NCBI RefSeq assembly: GCF_020010925.1
Contig: NZ_JAGJBZ010000002.1
Location: forward strand, 3,596,001 to 3,660,000
From: Streptomyces griseiscabiei
Lineage (GTDB): Bacteria > Actinomycetota > Actinomycetes > Streptomycetales > Streptomycetaceae
Direction: 5' to 3'
Length of the DNA stretch: 64,000 nt
Positions 52,953 to 62,024 of this stretch are shown piece after piece. The position numbers were made by a program, and so were the translations under genes. Numbering within the stretch: the stretch's first letter is position 1; each line of letters begins with the position of its first letter. The notes beneath the pieces were generated by a model. That model ran no database searches. It was not told the DNA's origin and worked only from the letters and a program-made list of their open reading frames with translations.

Positions 52953-53190
52953 ATGGGTGAAGTTCTCCTCTACGTCGACCACGTGGGCGGTGCCATCCAC
53001 AAGTCCACCCTGGAGCTGCTGACCCTGGCCCGCCCATCGGCGAGCCCGTCGCCGTCGCACTGGGCACGGGTGCGGGTGACACCGCTGCCGCGCGCGCCGA
53101 ACACGGCGCGACCCGCATGCTGACCCACGAGCGCCTGAATGCGCCGACTACCTCGTCGTACCGAAGGCCGACGCACTCGCGGTGTCGTTC
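52953..53190 (+). pseudogene. etfA: etfA (electron transfer flavoprotein alpha subunit) N-terminal pseudogene
   Basis: AAAAGGAG still precedes the ATG of MGEVLLYVDHVGGAIHKSTL, matching EtfA. The reading frame then shifts at least twice through GEPVAVALGTGAGDTAA, HGATRMLTHERLN and ADYLVVPKADALAV, and homology ends. The C-terminal FAD-binding domain is missing. It completes the decayed ETF operon. The 53191-53400 stretch holds nothing recognisable. Confidence 0.85.
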
Positions 53191-53400
53191 TCGGCAACAG
53201 CGACCGGCAGGCGGCGGCGCCGGGTTGGCCGTTGGGGAAGTCGGTCGCCCGGTGGTCTTCGGCGGTCAACGAATCGCAGCGGGACTGCTTGGACGCTGCG
53301 GAGGCGGAAGCCTGGGCGACACGAGGTGCACGAGGAGCACGGTGGTGCCCACCTCTGCCGACGACGCGGTGACGCTGCAGCGGAGGAGCGGCCGGGGGCT

Positions 53401-53805
53401 CTAGGCGTTGCTCCACCCGGTTGTGCTGGAATACGAGTCAAGCAGGTCCACCACGAAGATCAGGGTCGAGCCCGCCGGGATCAACGGCGAAGGCGACTGA
53501 TTGCCGTAGCCGAGACGCGGGGGAACGATGATCTCGCGCCGACCGCCGACCTTCATCCCCCGCACTCCCCGGTCCCAGCCCTTGATCACCTTGCCGCTGC
53601 CCAGGGCGAACTTGAACGGCTGACCGCGGTCCCACGAGGCATCGAACTCCTTGCCGGACTCGCAGGTCACCCCGACATAGTGGACCCTGACCACCATGCC
53701 CGGCTTCACCTCAGTCCCGTCCCCGACGACCAGATCCCGGATGGTCAGCTCGGTAGGAGCGTCACCTTCCGGAACGTTGACCACGGGCTTCGTCAGTTCA
53801 CTCAT
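53401..53805 (-). CDS. FKBP-type peptidyl-prolyl cis-trans isomerase
   Basis: A 134-residue cytoplasmic FKBP. VRVHYVGVTCESGKEFDASW, shown here as its landmarks VHYVG and FDASWDRG, is followed by KVIKGWDRGVRGM, GGRREIIVPPRLGYG and STLIFVVDLL. These cover the whole drug-binding and catalytic pocket. No signal peptide or lipobox is visible. The ATG follows GAGG. It accelerates proline isomerisation in protein folding. It stands alone between the decayed etfA and an MFS pseudogene. Confidence 0.93.
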   Translation of the reverse strand: MSELTKPVVNVPEGDAPTELTIRDLVVGDGTEVKPGMVVRVHYVGVTCESGKEFDASWDRGQPFKFALGSGKVIKGWDRGVRGMKVGGRREIIVPPRLGYGNQSPSPLIPAGSTLIFVVDLLDSYSSTTGWSNA

Positions 53806-54129
53806 CGCAGCCTCATCACTTTCAGCCGGAAGCCGTCGCGCGGACCGGTCGGGCACTCCCTGCAGCAGATGGTCACGCTACCGAGAACGCCCGTCCCCTT
53901 TCGCACGGCCGATGAATGCGACCAGCGACGCGGTGCAGAGTGCGGCCGCGGGCCGCACCGACGGCGAGCGGACGGTGGGATGCGGCACGGTCGGCCCGGT
54001 TTACGAGTTGGTGTGTGATGGCGGGTGAGGCGTCGCGCCTGGCCGGTGGCATGATCCTGGTGTGGCGCTCGTGGTCAATCGGGCGGTCCTGTCGCATCGG
54101 CTGTTCACGGGGATCTCTCGTCGCCATCT

Positions 54130-54680
54130 CGCTTGCCTGGCCAAGAAGTTGGCGGTGCCGGGGCAAGCCGGGGTCCGAGGGCCGTCGCGATGCTGTGCGA
54201 GGCCGTCGCGCTGCCTGCCGCGATGGCCACCATCGTGATGTTCCCCGAAGGTCCGCGTCGGTCGCGGGCTCTGAGCGTGTGGGCGGCAGTGGCCAGTTGC
54301 GGTCCAGTGCTCGGGTTCGTTCTGTCGGGAAGCTGAGCGGGGCGTTGTCGACCTCGTTCCTGCTGTTCACCTTCCATCTGCAGGACCGATCGGGCATCGG
54401 CCCGCTGGGCGCGGGCCTGACGATGCTGCCGCCGGCGGTCTCGCTGATCGTGTTCTCTTTGCTCGGCCATGCTCCTCGTCGCGGCCGGGATGGGATTCGG
54501 CATCGTGGGGCTGCAGTACATCGCAGTCAGCGGCGTCACCGAAGGCGATGCCGGGATCGCCGCCGGCATCCAGCTCGCGGCTGACCAGCTGGGTGGTGCG
54601 TCCGGGGCAGCGGTGTGTGTCGAGATCGGGCTCGCTCCGGGTCTGCATTCCTTCGATCCGTTCCTGACCGCCGCTCTGCC
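54130..54680 (+). pseudogene. DHA2-type (EmrB/QacA-like) MFS efflux pump pseudogene
   Basis: Pieces in different frames match a 14-helix drug exporter. VALPAAMATIVMFPEGPRRSRAL and AVASCGPVLGFVLSG correspond to the helix 4-5 region. STSFLLFTFHLQDRSGIGPLGAG and MLPPAVSLIVFSLLGH correspond to helices 8-9. GMGFGIVGLQYIAVSGV and GIAAGIQLAADQLGGASG lie near the C-terminus. Large parts are deleted and frames shift, so no transporter is made. Confidence 0.78.
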
Positions 54681-54825
54681 GGGCAACGTCTTCCACGGCC
54701 GAGCGAAGGTCACGTGCCCGTCCTTTGAGCGTCGACACCCGCGGTCCTGCTCTGTGAGATCCGTTCCTCTGCGGCTCGGATGCGGCGGAGCGCGTCGTCG
54801 TCAAGGCTCTGCTGCCATGACGGGG

Positions 54826-55398
54826 TCAGCGCGCGAACGCTTCGGTGAGGCGTACTCGGTAGCCGTCCTCTTCCATCAGCACGACGGTGACGCCGAACGG
54901 GGAGGGGTGATCCAGCTCAAGCGGGGTGAAGGAGAAGTCCACCGCCGCCTGGATCGGCGGCACCAGCTCGCCACCGGGCTGCGGCGCGAGGGCCGGACTC
55001 CAGTCGGGGGCGACCGACGCCCAGCCCTCGGGACCGCGTGCCAGGAGCTGTTCGGTGTAGGGGAACTGGTGCAGGACGTGCCCGTCGCGCGTGGCGAGCA
55101 CCATGTTCAGGCACGGCACCGGGCCGACGACCGGCAACTCGCAGGCGGTGGCAACGTCGTGGGTCTCCCAGACGAGGACCACCTCGTCCGCGCCGGCAGC
55201 CGCGGCGACGTTCGCGAGTTCCGCGATCCCGGTGAGCGCGTCCTGGCCGACCTCGATCGGGCGGACCCAGATCATCCCGACCAACTCGCCGCGCACCAGC
55301 GGCATCATGAGCGGACGCGGCACCGCTCCCTCGCCCAGCCCGGCGGTGTACGCGCTCTTTGCCACGCCGACCAGTGCGTCCCACATCTGTGCTTCCAC
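54826..55398 (-). CDS. Protein of unknown function
   Basis: A 190-residue soluble protein with a GTG start preceded by a strong GGAGG at ideal spacing. Distinct segments are MMPLVRGELVGMIWVRPIEVGQDAL, seen as MMPLVRGELVG and IWVRPIEVGQD, then LANVAAAAGADEVVLVWETHDVA and an acidic C-terminal half. I recognise no family. A long in-frame extension upstream is unlikely because of the ribosome site. It is a single gene between an MFS pseudogene and a divergent methyltransferase. Confidence 0.7.
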   Translation of the reverse strand: MEAQMWDALVGVAKSAYTAGLGEGAVPRPLMMPLVRGELVGMIWVRPIEVGQDALTGIAELANVAAAAGADEVVLVWETHDVATACELPVVGPVPCLNMVLATRDGHVLHQFPYTEQLLARGPEGWASVAPDWSPALAPQPGGELVPPIQAAVDFSFTPLELDHPSPFGVTVVLMEEDGYRVRLTEAFAR

Positions 55399-55715
55399 GG
55401 AAGCTCCCTCCGTCTGCCCGATCCGATCACCGCACCCTGTCACGGGGGTTGGGGCCGTGTCAGCCTGATGATCAGCAAGCCCCCGGAGGCGCATCCGTGG
55501 GCGGGCGCAGGGCTGCCCTGTGGCAAGGGACATCGCCGCCCATCCAACCGTTCCCATCCGCCAACCTCGGGAACGTATAGGGTCATACCACTGGACAGCT
55601 GTTCGGCCGCGTAGTCCGGCCCAGGCGGCTGACGGTCGTTCCGGGCCGGACGCCCCGGCCGGCTCGCATATTGCTTCGGCTGAGGTTCGCAAGCGACCGA
55701 GGGGCTGATGGGCTG

Positions 55716-56390
55716 ATGGGCTCACGCATGACGACATTGCTGCCCGGCATCATGCGGGCACTTGAGCAGTTTCATGCCACCCGCCCCTGGGACCACAACG
55801 CCCACTACCACCGGTGGATCCTGCGCCGGCTCCCGAGACGTTTCAACAGGGCTCTGGACGTCGGATCGGGCAGCGGCGACCTCGCCAGACTGCTGGCCTC
55901 ACGGGCCCGAGCGGTGCACGGGGTCGACGTCGATGCCTCGATCGTCGATCGCGCGCGGGAGCTCACAGACCCCGCCGCCCCGGTGACCTTCACCGTCGCA
56001 GACGCACTGGAGGGGGTGCTGCCGCCCGGCCCCTACGACGTCATCACATGTGTCGCCACCATCCACCACATGCCGTTCAGCGACGCCCTCGCCTGCTTCC
56101 GGCGGCACCTGGCGCCCGGTGGAACCCTGGTCGTCGTCGGCGTCTATCGCCCCCGGTCTCGCAGCGATTACCTGATCGACGCTGTGGCCATTCCGGCGAA
56201 CATCGCCATGGCCTGGATCAAGAACAAAGGCCGCAGGACACCGCGACCAGCCTCAATGACCGCCCCGACCCGACCCGCGACCATGGCCTTCACAGACATC
56301 GTTCGCGATGCCCACCAGGTGCTACCCGGTGCACGGTTGCATCGACGGCTGTTCTGGCGGTACACGCTGGTCTGGCACCGGCACTACTGA
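55716..56390 (+). CDS. Class I SAM-dependent methyltransferase
   Basis: A 224-residue methyltransferase. ALDVGSGSGDLARLL is motif I, VHGVDVDASIVDRAR is the acidic strand-2 motif, DALEGVLPPGPYDVITCVATIHHMP (landmarks VADALEG and PYDVITCV) covers motifs II-III, and LAPGGTLVVVGVYRP follows. It resembles UbiE/methyltransferase-11-type enzymes. A hydrophobic C-terminal stretch (DAVAIPANIAMAW) could touch a membrane or a lipophilic substrate. An ATG four codons later is an alternative start. The substrate is unknown. Confidence 0.85.
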   Translation: MGSRMTTLLPGIMRALEQFHATRPWDHNAHYHRWILRRLPRRFNRALDVGSGSGDLARLLASRARAVHGVDVDASIVDRARELTDPAAPVTFTVADALEGVLPPGPYDVITCVATIHHMPFSDALACFRRHLAPGGTLVVVGVYRPRSRSDYLIDAVAIPANIAMAWIKNKGRRTPRPASMTAPTRPATMAFTDIVRDAHQVLPGARLHRRLFWRYTLVWHRHY

Positions 56391-56765
56391 TCTTTTCGTA
56401 AGTCCGGTGGGTGTGCCGGGTGGATGGTCAGGCCGGTGTGGGCGAGGAAGGACTATGGCAGTTGTGGGTTGTGGGTTGTGGTTGATGCGGTGGATGCCTT
56501 TGATCACCTGCCGGTGATTCCGCCACGGCTGACCACGACCGTCAACACCAGGCAACAGGGGCGCTATCCGATCCGTTCCCGGCGAGTCCCTTCGCGTGTC
56601 CCCCCGCTGCGCGGGAACGGCCGGGGACGGCGCCCGACGCGGGGTCGTGTGGTGAGGGTCTCGGAACTGTTCCCGTCGCCGCCTTGTCGCGGCAACCGGC
56701 TGATAGCAGCAGGGTCTTGCCGCGTACGTGCGCACGTGCGACGGATTTGACGTCCTCGAAGGAAC
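56391..56765. other. Intergenic region with GTTGTGG repeats
   Basis: About 375 bases downstream of the methyltransferase. Positions 56461-56483 are a run of GTTGTGG-type heptamers. I see no supported gene and no clear terminator. Confidence 0.5.
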
Positions 56766-56855
56766 CTGGACGACCGCTTGGACATCCACATGGGCAGCGG
56801 CATGAACAGCAACCTGAACTGCAGCCTGAACACCCCATGGTTCAGCGGCGGTTGA
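56766..56855 (+). other. Candidate relic RiPP-like precursor peptide
   Basis: A short frame upstream of the SARP remnant reads LDDRLDIHMGSGMNS followed by NLNCSLNTPWFSGG and a stop. A leader-like Leu-Asp pattern before a Ser/Thr/Cys-bearing core recalls FxLD/LanA-type lanthipeptide precursors. The frame opens only after a stop at 56748. The only starts are CTG, TTG or an ATG without a ribosome site, and no modification enzymes remain nearby. It may be a decayed precursor or a chance frame. Confidence 0.25.
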
Positions 56856-56873
56856 TCGTAAGGAGAGGAAGAA

Positions 56874-57230
56874 GTGAGCCCCGAGAGCGAGACCAAGGCG
56901 GACGGCGAACCGCGCTTCTCGGTGCTCAGACCTCTCAGAGCCTGGCGGCACGGGATGCGACTCGTCCTGGGGTCACCGAAGCAGCGGTCGCTGCTGGCAC
57001 TCCTTCTCGTGCAGGCGGACCGGCCGGTGCCGCGGCACCGGATGGTCGACGGCCTGTGGGGCGACGCGCCACCGGAGCGTGCCGTCAACGTCGCCCGCCA
57101 AGACGTCGGCGCCTTCGCGCGGTTACTCGAACCCGAGCTGACCCAGCGGGCCCATGCCCGCGTCCTGGTGCGCGCGGCAGGCGGCTGCCGACTGGGCGCC
57201 TCGGACGAGGCGCTGGGGCTGCTGCGATTC
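56874..57230 (+). pseudogene. SARP/AfsR-type regulator, N-terminal remnant
   Basis: After AAGGAG and a GTG start, FSVLRPLRAWRHGMRLVLGS, QRSLLALLLVQADRPVPRHRMVDGLWGD (landmarks SLLALLLVQADRPV and MVDGLWGD), AVNVARQDVGAFARLLEP and VRAAGGCRL match the OmpR-like DNA-binding domain of SARP antibiotic regulators. Similarity stops at about residue 120, where the bacterial transcriptional activation domain should begin. The frame then continues with unrelated sequence to 57575. It is probably non-functional. Confidence 0.65.
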
Positions 57231-57593
57231 CGGAATCCGCGTGACGCGACGCGGACCACGTCCGCCGCCGGGCGGACCGCAGCCGGATTTCCCCGCACGG
57301 TGTACTCCCACACGGTCTTCGCCGGGGTCGACCCCGAGTACCTGCGTGCTGTTCACCGGCCGCAGACCCGAACTGAAGTGGATGCGCGGGCTGTTGCCGG
57401 TCGTGGGGAGGGCCGCCCTCGCCCTGAGGTAGTTCGTTGTCATGGCCAGATACAACCTGCCCGCCGCGAGCGCGGACCTTCGCCCCGTGCTGCTTCGCCC
57501 CGGTTCTCAACTGCCTCTGTAATCAAGGCGTTTGCGGTGCGAGGGAAGCGACACCCCAGACCGCGAGGGACGTGAATCCGGGCGTGTCCGGAG

Positions 57594-57622
57594 CTGTCAA
57601 GGTCGGCGACGTACACTATAGT
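57594..57622 (+). promoter_or_regulatory. Candidate promoter of the two-component operon
   Basis: CTGTCA at 57594-57599 and TATAGT at 57617-57622 are separated by 17 bases, close to the housekeeping sigma consensus. The surrounding DNA is unusually AT-rich. It lies 88 bases before the response-regulator ATG. Confidence 0.55.
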
Positions 57623-57709
57623 TATCCAATAGGTGGCGGGTTCCGGTCAGTGCCACCTCCCAGGACTCTTTCGTCACCACGATCATCGGCGTAGCCAGCG
57701 GAGGGCCCC

Positions 57710-58369
57710 ATGCGAGTTCTGATCGTCGAGGACCATGCTGAAATCGCCGACGCGCTCAGGAGCGGACTCAACGACCACGGCTTCGAGACAGCGATAGCCG
57801 ACACCTGCCAGACGGCCCTGGAACGCTACGCGGATGTGGACGCGGTCCTGCTGGACGTCGGACTGCCGGACGGCAACGGCATGGACGTCTGCCGCACCAT
57901 CCGCGCCTCGTCCAGCGTTCCCATCATCATGGTCAGCGGTCGCGACGACGAGTTCGACCGCGTCCTCGGCCTGCGCATGGGGGCCGACGACTATGTGGTG
58001 AAGCCGTGCGGCCTGCGTGAACTCGTGGCCCGTATCGAGGCGGTGGTCCGGCGCGCCGTCGGCTGGGCCCGGTCGAGCGGCGGATCACGGGTGGTCGGCC
58101 CCCTTTCCATCGATCTCAAACAGCGCCGCGCGTTCATGGAGGGAGCGGAACTGCTCTTCACCCGCAAGGAGTTCGATCTGCTCGTACTGCTCACCGGAGA
58201 GCCGGGCAAGGTCTTCGACCGGGAGACGATCATGCGCCATGTCTGGGGCCAGCCCAGCGTGGGGGACACCCGGACCCTCGGTGTCCACATGGTCAGCCTG
58301 CGCCGGAAACTCGGAGCGCCCGAGCTGATCCAGACCGTGCGCGGAGTCGGTTTCCGTTTTGCGCTCTGA
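57710..58369 (+). CDS. OmpR-family response regulator
   Basis: A 219-residue regulator. The receiver domain (residues 1-115) has acidic Glu7/Asp8, the phosphoacceptor Asp49 in LLDVGLPDG and Lys in VVKPCG. A C-terminal winged-helix domain (about 128-218) ends QTVRGVGFRF. It is followed by a histidine kinase gene 213 bases downstream, forming a two-component system at the edge of the type II polyketide genes. It may control that cluster. The sequence style resembles regulators in Streptomyces antibiotic clusters such as CinR. Confidence 0.92.
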   Translation: MRVLIVEDHAEIADALRSGLNDHGFETAIADTCQTALERYADVDAVLLDVGLPDGNGMDVCRTIRASSSVPIIMVSGRDDEFDRVLGLRMGADDYVVKPCGLRELVARIEAVVRRAVGWARSSGGSRVVGPLSIDLKQRRAFMEGAELLFTRKEFDLLVLLTGEPGKVFDRETIMRHVWGQPSVGDTRTLGVHMVSLRRKLGAPELIQTVRGVGFRFAL

Positions 58370-58383
58370 CCTGCTCGCGCTCC

Positions 58384-58447
58384 GGCCTGCGGGGTCACGT
58401 CCTGGGCGACACTGCGTCCCGGAATCCGCGGGTCACGTCCGCAGGCC
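58384..58447. promoter_or_regulatory. Inverted and direct repeats between response regulator and kinase genes
   Basis: GGCCTGCGG at 58384-58392 and CCGCAGGCC at 58439-58447 are perfect 9-bp inverted repeats. Within them GGGTCACGTCC occurs twice. The element sits in the 213-base gap and could attenuate or separately regulate the kinase gene. Confidence 0.45.
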
Positions 58448-58582
58448 CCAGGTGTGCCGCGTGGTGCCGGCAGGGTGCGGTGCTTCTGTCCGATCGTTGT
58501 GAGTCAGCTGTGCGTCCGTGCCACCGGTCTCCGCTCCACCGTGGCAGCAGACCGCCCTACGCCGTACGAGAGGCACCCGCCG

Positions 58583-59602
58583 ATGCTCCTGACCCTGTTC
58601 GCTTCTGTGGTGGGTCTCGCCGCGGCGCTCCTGGGTGCTGCCTACCGTTGCTGGTGCGTGAGACTGCTCGCCTCCCTGAACGCGGTCACCCGGACCATAC
58701 GCCAGCTGGAGCGCGGCGAACCCGTGGAGCTCCTGGCCGAGCACGCCGGCCCGGCGCAGACCCGGGAACTGGTCGAATCCGTCAACCGCATCGCCTCCAC
58801 CACCCAGGCCGTCGACGAGCGCTACCGCATGCTCCTGTCGGACATCGCGCACCAGCAGCGCACCACCCTCCACCTCCTCGGTATCCGTATGGAACGGCTG
58901 GCCGCCCATCTGTCGGCCCCCGGCGCCGAGGTGCACCACATGATCACCAATGACCTGGAACGGTTACGTGCCACCGTGTCGGATTTGCGCGAGGCGTCGA
59001 CCGCCACCGTCAGCCCGCCCATCGAGGTCGACGCCGCCCTCGTGGTACGGGAGCGCGTCGCCGCGTGGGCCGATGCCGCCGTCGACCGCCAAGTGGTCCT
59101 GGACGCACCGTTCATGACCGGCCGAGCGACCGTCATGACCCGTAGCGGCACGCTGGAACGGGTGATCGACATCCTGCTGGACAACGCCGTCAGGATGTCC
59201 CGGCCCCGCGGTGCCGTCGTCGTGCGCACTGTGACGACCGGCGACCAGGTGCACATCCGGGTCACCGATGAGGGGCCTGGCATGACGCAGCGGGAACGGG
59301 AGGAGGCCGTGCGGGGAGGGCGGTTCGGCGGCCGGAGCTCCCGCCAGGGCGGGGGCGGCCACGACAGGAGTGATGACGGCGGCAGGGGCGCGCGTCCAGG
59401 GAAGGCCGGCAGCGAGGGGTGGGGTCTCGGGCTCTCCATCGCGCACATGCTGGTCGTCTCCCACGGAGGTGAACTCACCCTGGAGAACGGCCCCGGCGGG
59501 CGCGGGCTGACGGCACACATCCGGTTCCCGCAGGTGGCTCCCGTCGGAGCCGACCCGCTCCACCGGCCGCTGGACGGCCCGTCGAGCCGGGCCCGCGAGT
59601 AG
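58583..59602 (+). CDS. Sensor histidine kinase with a minimal sensor region
   Basis: A 339-residue kinase. Residues 3-23 form one membrane helix, followed by a HAMP-like segment. The H-box is at SDIAHQQRTTLH (His90), the N-box at ILLDNAVRMS, and G-boxes at DEGPGM and GWGLGLSIAH. There is no periplasmic domain, so it senses within or at the membrane. A Gly/Arg-rich insert of ~30 residues separates the two G-boxes. GAGAGG precedes the ATG. It is the likely partner of the upstream response regulator. Confidence 0.88.
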   Translation: MLLTLFASVVGLAAALLGAAYRCWCVRLLASLNAVTRTIRQLERGEPVELLAEHAGPAQTRELVESVNRIASTTQAVDERYRMLLSDIAHQQRTTLHLLGIRMERLAAHLSAPGAEVHHMITNDLERLRATVSDLREASTATVSPPIEVDAALVVRERVAAWADAAVDRQVVLDAPFMTGRATVMTRSGTLERVIDILLDNAVRMSRPRGAVVVRTVTTGDQVHIRVTDEGPGMTQREREEAVRGGRFGGRSSRQGGGGHDRSDDGGRGARPGKAGSEGWGLGLSIAHMLVVSHGGELTLENGPGGRGLTAHIRFPQVAPVGADPLHRPLDGPSSRARE

Positions 59603-59639
59603 GGATCGTGAGCAGGGATCGCGAGGAGAGGACGGATCG

Positions 59640-59692
59640 CCGTCAGGACGGTCGTTCCTGCGGTCACCCCTGCGGAGCGGCCGTCCTGACGG
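59640..59692. terminator. Bidirectional terminator between kinase and ketoreductase genes
   Basis: CCGTCAGGACGG at 59640-59651 and CCGTCCTGACGG at 59681-59692 are exact 12-bp inverted repeats with a 29-base loop that can itself pair. It lies between the convergent ends of the two genes. Confidence 0.8.
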
Positions 59693-59710
59693 GAACCCAC
59701 GTCCCTCCGG

Positions 59711-60457
59711 TCACCCGACGACTCCGCCGTCCACCCGCAGGACAGACCCGGTCACGTATGTCGCGTTCACCAGATAGGACACGCTGTCGGCCACTTCCTC
59801 CGCGGTCCCGAAGCGGCCCAGTGCGATGGAGGACACCAGGGTGTCACGGGTCTTCTCGGACAGTCCGCGCAGCATCTCGGTGTCGATGAAACCCGGCGCG
59901 ACGGCGTTGACCCGGATGCCGAACCGGCCGAGCTCCTTGGCCAGGGAGCGGCTGAAGCCGATGATTCCCGCCTTCGTGGCCGAGTAGTTGGTCTGGGTGG
60001 CGTTGCCGAGGACCCCGGACACCGAGGACACGTTGATCACGCAGCCCGACTTGCGCTTGATCATGGGGAAGGCGGCGGCACGGCACACGTTGTAGGTGCC
60101 GGTCAGGTTGACGTCCATGACGTTGTGCCAGTCGGCGTCCTCCATCGTGGCGAGCGGGCCGTCCCGGACGATACCGGCCGAGGTGACGACCACCCGCAGC
60201 GGGCCCAGGTCCTGTTCGGTCCGTGTCACCCACTCGCCGACGGCCTGCGGATCGACGACGTCGGCCCGGGTCCCGACGGCGCGTCCGCCCAGGTCGGTCG
60301 CCTCCTTCTCCAGCGTCCGGGCGGCGTCGTCGCTGGAGCGGTGGCAGAAGGCCACGTCGAATCCGTCCCGCACCAGGCGGAGGACGACGGCCCGGCCGAT
60401 GCCACGGGAACCGCCGGTCACCAGGGCGACGGGGCGGGCTTGTCCGGTGCTCTGCAT
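59711..60457 (-). CDS. 3-oxoacyl-ACP reductase (FabG-like ketoreductase)
   Basis: A 248-residue classical SDR. TGGSRGIG is the NADPH motif, NVSSVSG holds the catalytic Ser, and the YSATK segment the Tyr and Lys; it ends VDGGVVG. It reduces beta-ketoacyl-ACP intermediates. It lies in the same direction as the KS-beta gene but 484 bases away across low-complexity DNA, so it may have its own promoter. In this cluster it is the probable ketoreductase for the polyketide or fatty chain. Confidence 0.92.
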   Translation of the reverse strand: MQSTGQARPVALVTGGSRGIGRAVVLRLVRDGFDVAFCHRSSDDAARTLEKEATDLGGRAVGTRADVVDPQAVGEWVTRTEQDLGPLRVVVTSAGIVRDGPLATMEDADWHNVMDVNLTGTYNVCRAAAFPMIKRKSGCVINVSSVSGVLGNATQTNYSATKAGIIGFSRSLAKELGRFGIRVNAVAPGFIDTEMLRGLSEKTRDTLVSSIALGRFGTAEEVADSVSYLVNATYVTGSVLRVDGGVVG

Positions 60458-60941
60458 ACAGGTCTCCTGGGATCGTGCCTCGGTGGGCGGAGCCCCGGCG
60501 AGGGCCGCCGGGCGGCGACCGCGGAACGAGGCGACGGGGCGAACAGAAATGACTCGGGCGGACCCGGCGACGGCGAAGCCGGTGGGTCGGCCGGGTCACT
60601 CGGACCGACCGGACCGACCGGACGAGCCAAGCCAGCCAGACCAAGAAGGGCGGCCGACCGGACTAGCCAGGCGAGCCGACTCAGCAAGGTCGGCCGGACC
60701 TGCCGGGCCGACCGAGCCTGTTGGTTCATCCGGGACGGCCCGACCGGTCAGGCCAGCCGTACCCTGCCGCCCCGACCGGGCCAGTCGGCCGACCCGGACC
60801 AGCCGGACGACCCGGGACCAGTTGGATCAGCGGGATCAGCCGGACCAGCCGGACCAGACTGGGCGGACGGGCGGACGGGCGGACGGACGGACGGGCGGAC
60901 GGACGGGCGGACGGGCCGCTCGGCCCGCCGCGCGCGACGCG
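60458..60941. repeat. Low-complexity spacer with CCGGACCAG- and GGCGGAC-type repeats
   Basis: Between ketoreductase and KS-beta genes the DNA becomes a mosaic of short GACCGGACC/AGCC motifs (about 60590-60860). A purer GGCGGAC/GGAC array follows at 60861-60916. No gene is supported. Such slippage-prone DNA is unusual inside a biosynthetic cluster. Confidence 0.75.
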
Positions 60942-62024
60942 TCAGGACTCTGCGATGCGCAGCAGGGCGGCGGCCGCCATCCCGCTCGGGTCGACCGAGG
61001 TGATCACCGCGGTCCGCCCCGCGGACGCCGGGTCCTGCTCGGCGAGGCTCAGGACCGACGCGATCTGGAACGCCGAGGACACCGAATGGGTCTCACCGAT
61101 CAGGTCCGCCACCGGCGGCACGAGCGTTTCGGCACCGAACAGCTCGGTCAGCCGGGCGTGTTCGGCCTGACCCGCCCCGTCGGCCGTACCGGAGTGGGAC
61201 ACCGCCCAGACCTGGTCCGCCTTCTCCTCGACGGACGACAGGGCCGCCTCCACACAGTGCCCCACCGCCGCACCCCAGTCGCCGTCGGCGACCATACGGG
61301 TCCGCACCGAGAGCACCGACGCGAGCGGCCTGGTGCCGGGCGCCGGCTCCAGGCCGAGCAGGAAGATCGCGCAGCCCTCGCCGAGCGCGGTCTCGGGCTC
61401 GTCCTCGAACCGCCCGTAGTGCTCGACCAGGGACCGTGCGGTGGAGAACTCCTCCGCGGCCCCGCAGAGCACCTGCCGGGCCCGCCCGGTCAGCAGCAGT
61501 CGGCGCGAGTAGGTGAGTCCGACCATGCCGGTCGGCCGGCCGGCGCCGAGCGTGCTGTTGGGGCCGCGCAGGCCGTACCAGATGGCGCAGCGGCCGGCCG
61601 CGCCGTTCATCACCGCGTACGGGATCGTCGCCGGCTCCACGTGATACGGCCGGGCGCCGGTCAGGGAGCTGTGGGTGATCTCCATCGAGCTCTGCAGGCT
61701 GCCCGCGGTGGTGCCGAGCACGAGTGCGACGTCGTCGGCGCCGTCCTCGGGGTGGGCGACCTCTTCGAGGACGTGGCCGACCGTCGTGATCGTCAGGCCG
61801 GTCACCCGGTTCATCATCCGGGTGCCCTTGCGGCCGAGGCTCGCACGGATGTCGAAGCCGGGCACCACGGCGCCGTGGGTGGTGGGCACCTGCCATTCCA
61901 GGGGGTCCAACGGCCCGACGGCCGACCGGCGTTCGGCGATCCCGGCGGTGAACGCGGAACGCCCGACGCCGAACGGCGAGGTCGCCGACCATGTGCTGAT
62001 CACCGGATAGGGCATGCCGGTCAC
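60942..62024 (-). CDS. Ketosynthase-like chain-length factor (KS-beta)
   Basis: A 360-residue thiolase-fold protein, partner of KS-alpha. Aligned to KS-alpha, the active-site Cys position holds Arg in GAGRPTG. The first His motif is changed (VSHSGTADG) and the second GH is GE (LIGETHS), so it cannot condense on its own. The conserved Gln of aromatic type II chain-length factors is also absent. The GTG start overlaps the KS-alpha stop (GTGA); an ATG three codons later is possible. KS-alpha and KS-beta would form a heterodimer that sets chain length. Confidence 0.85.
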   Translation of the reverse strand: MTGMPYPVISTWSATSPFGVGRSAFTAGIAERRSAVGPLDPLEWQVPTTHGAVVPGFDIRASLGRKGTRMMNRVTGLTITTVGHVLEEVAHPEDGADDVALVLGTTAGSLQSSMEITHSSLTGARPYHVEPATIPYAVMNGAAGRCAIWYGLRGPNSTLGAGRPTGMVGLTYSRRLLLTGRARQVLCGAAEEFSTARSLVEHYGRFEDEPETALGEGCAIFLLGLEPAPGTRPLASVLSVRTRMVADGDWGAAVGHCVEAALSSVEEKADQVWAVSHSGTADGAGQAEHARLTELFGAETLVPPVADLIGETHSVSSAFQIASVLSLAEQDPASAGRTAVITSVDPSGMAAAALLRIAES

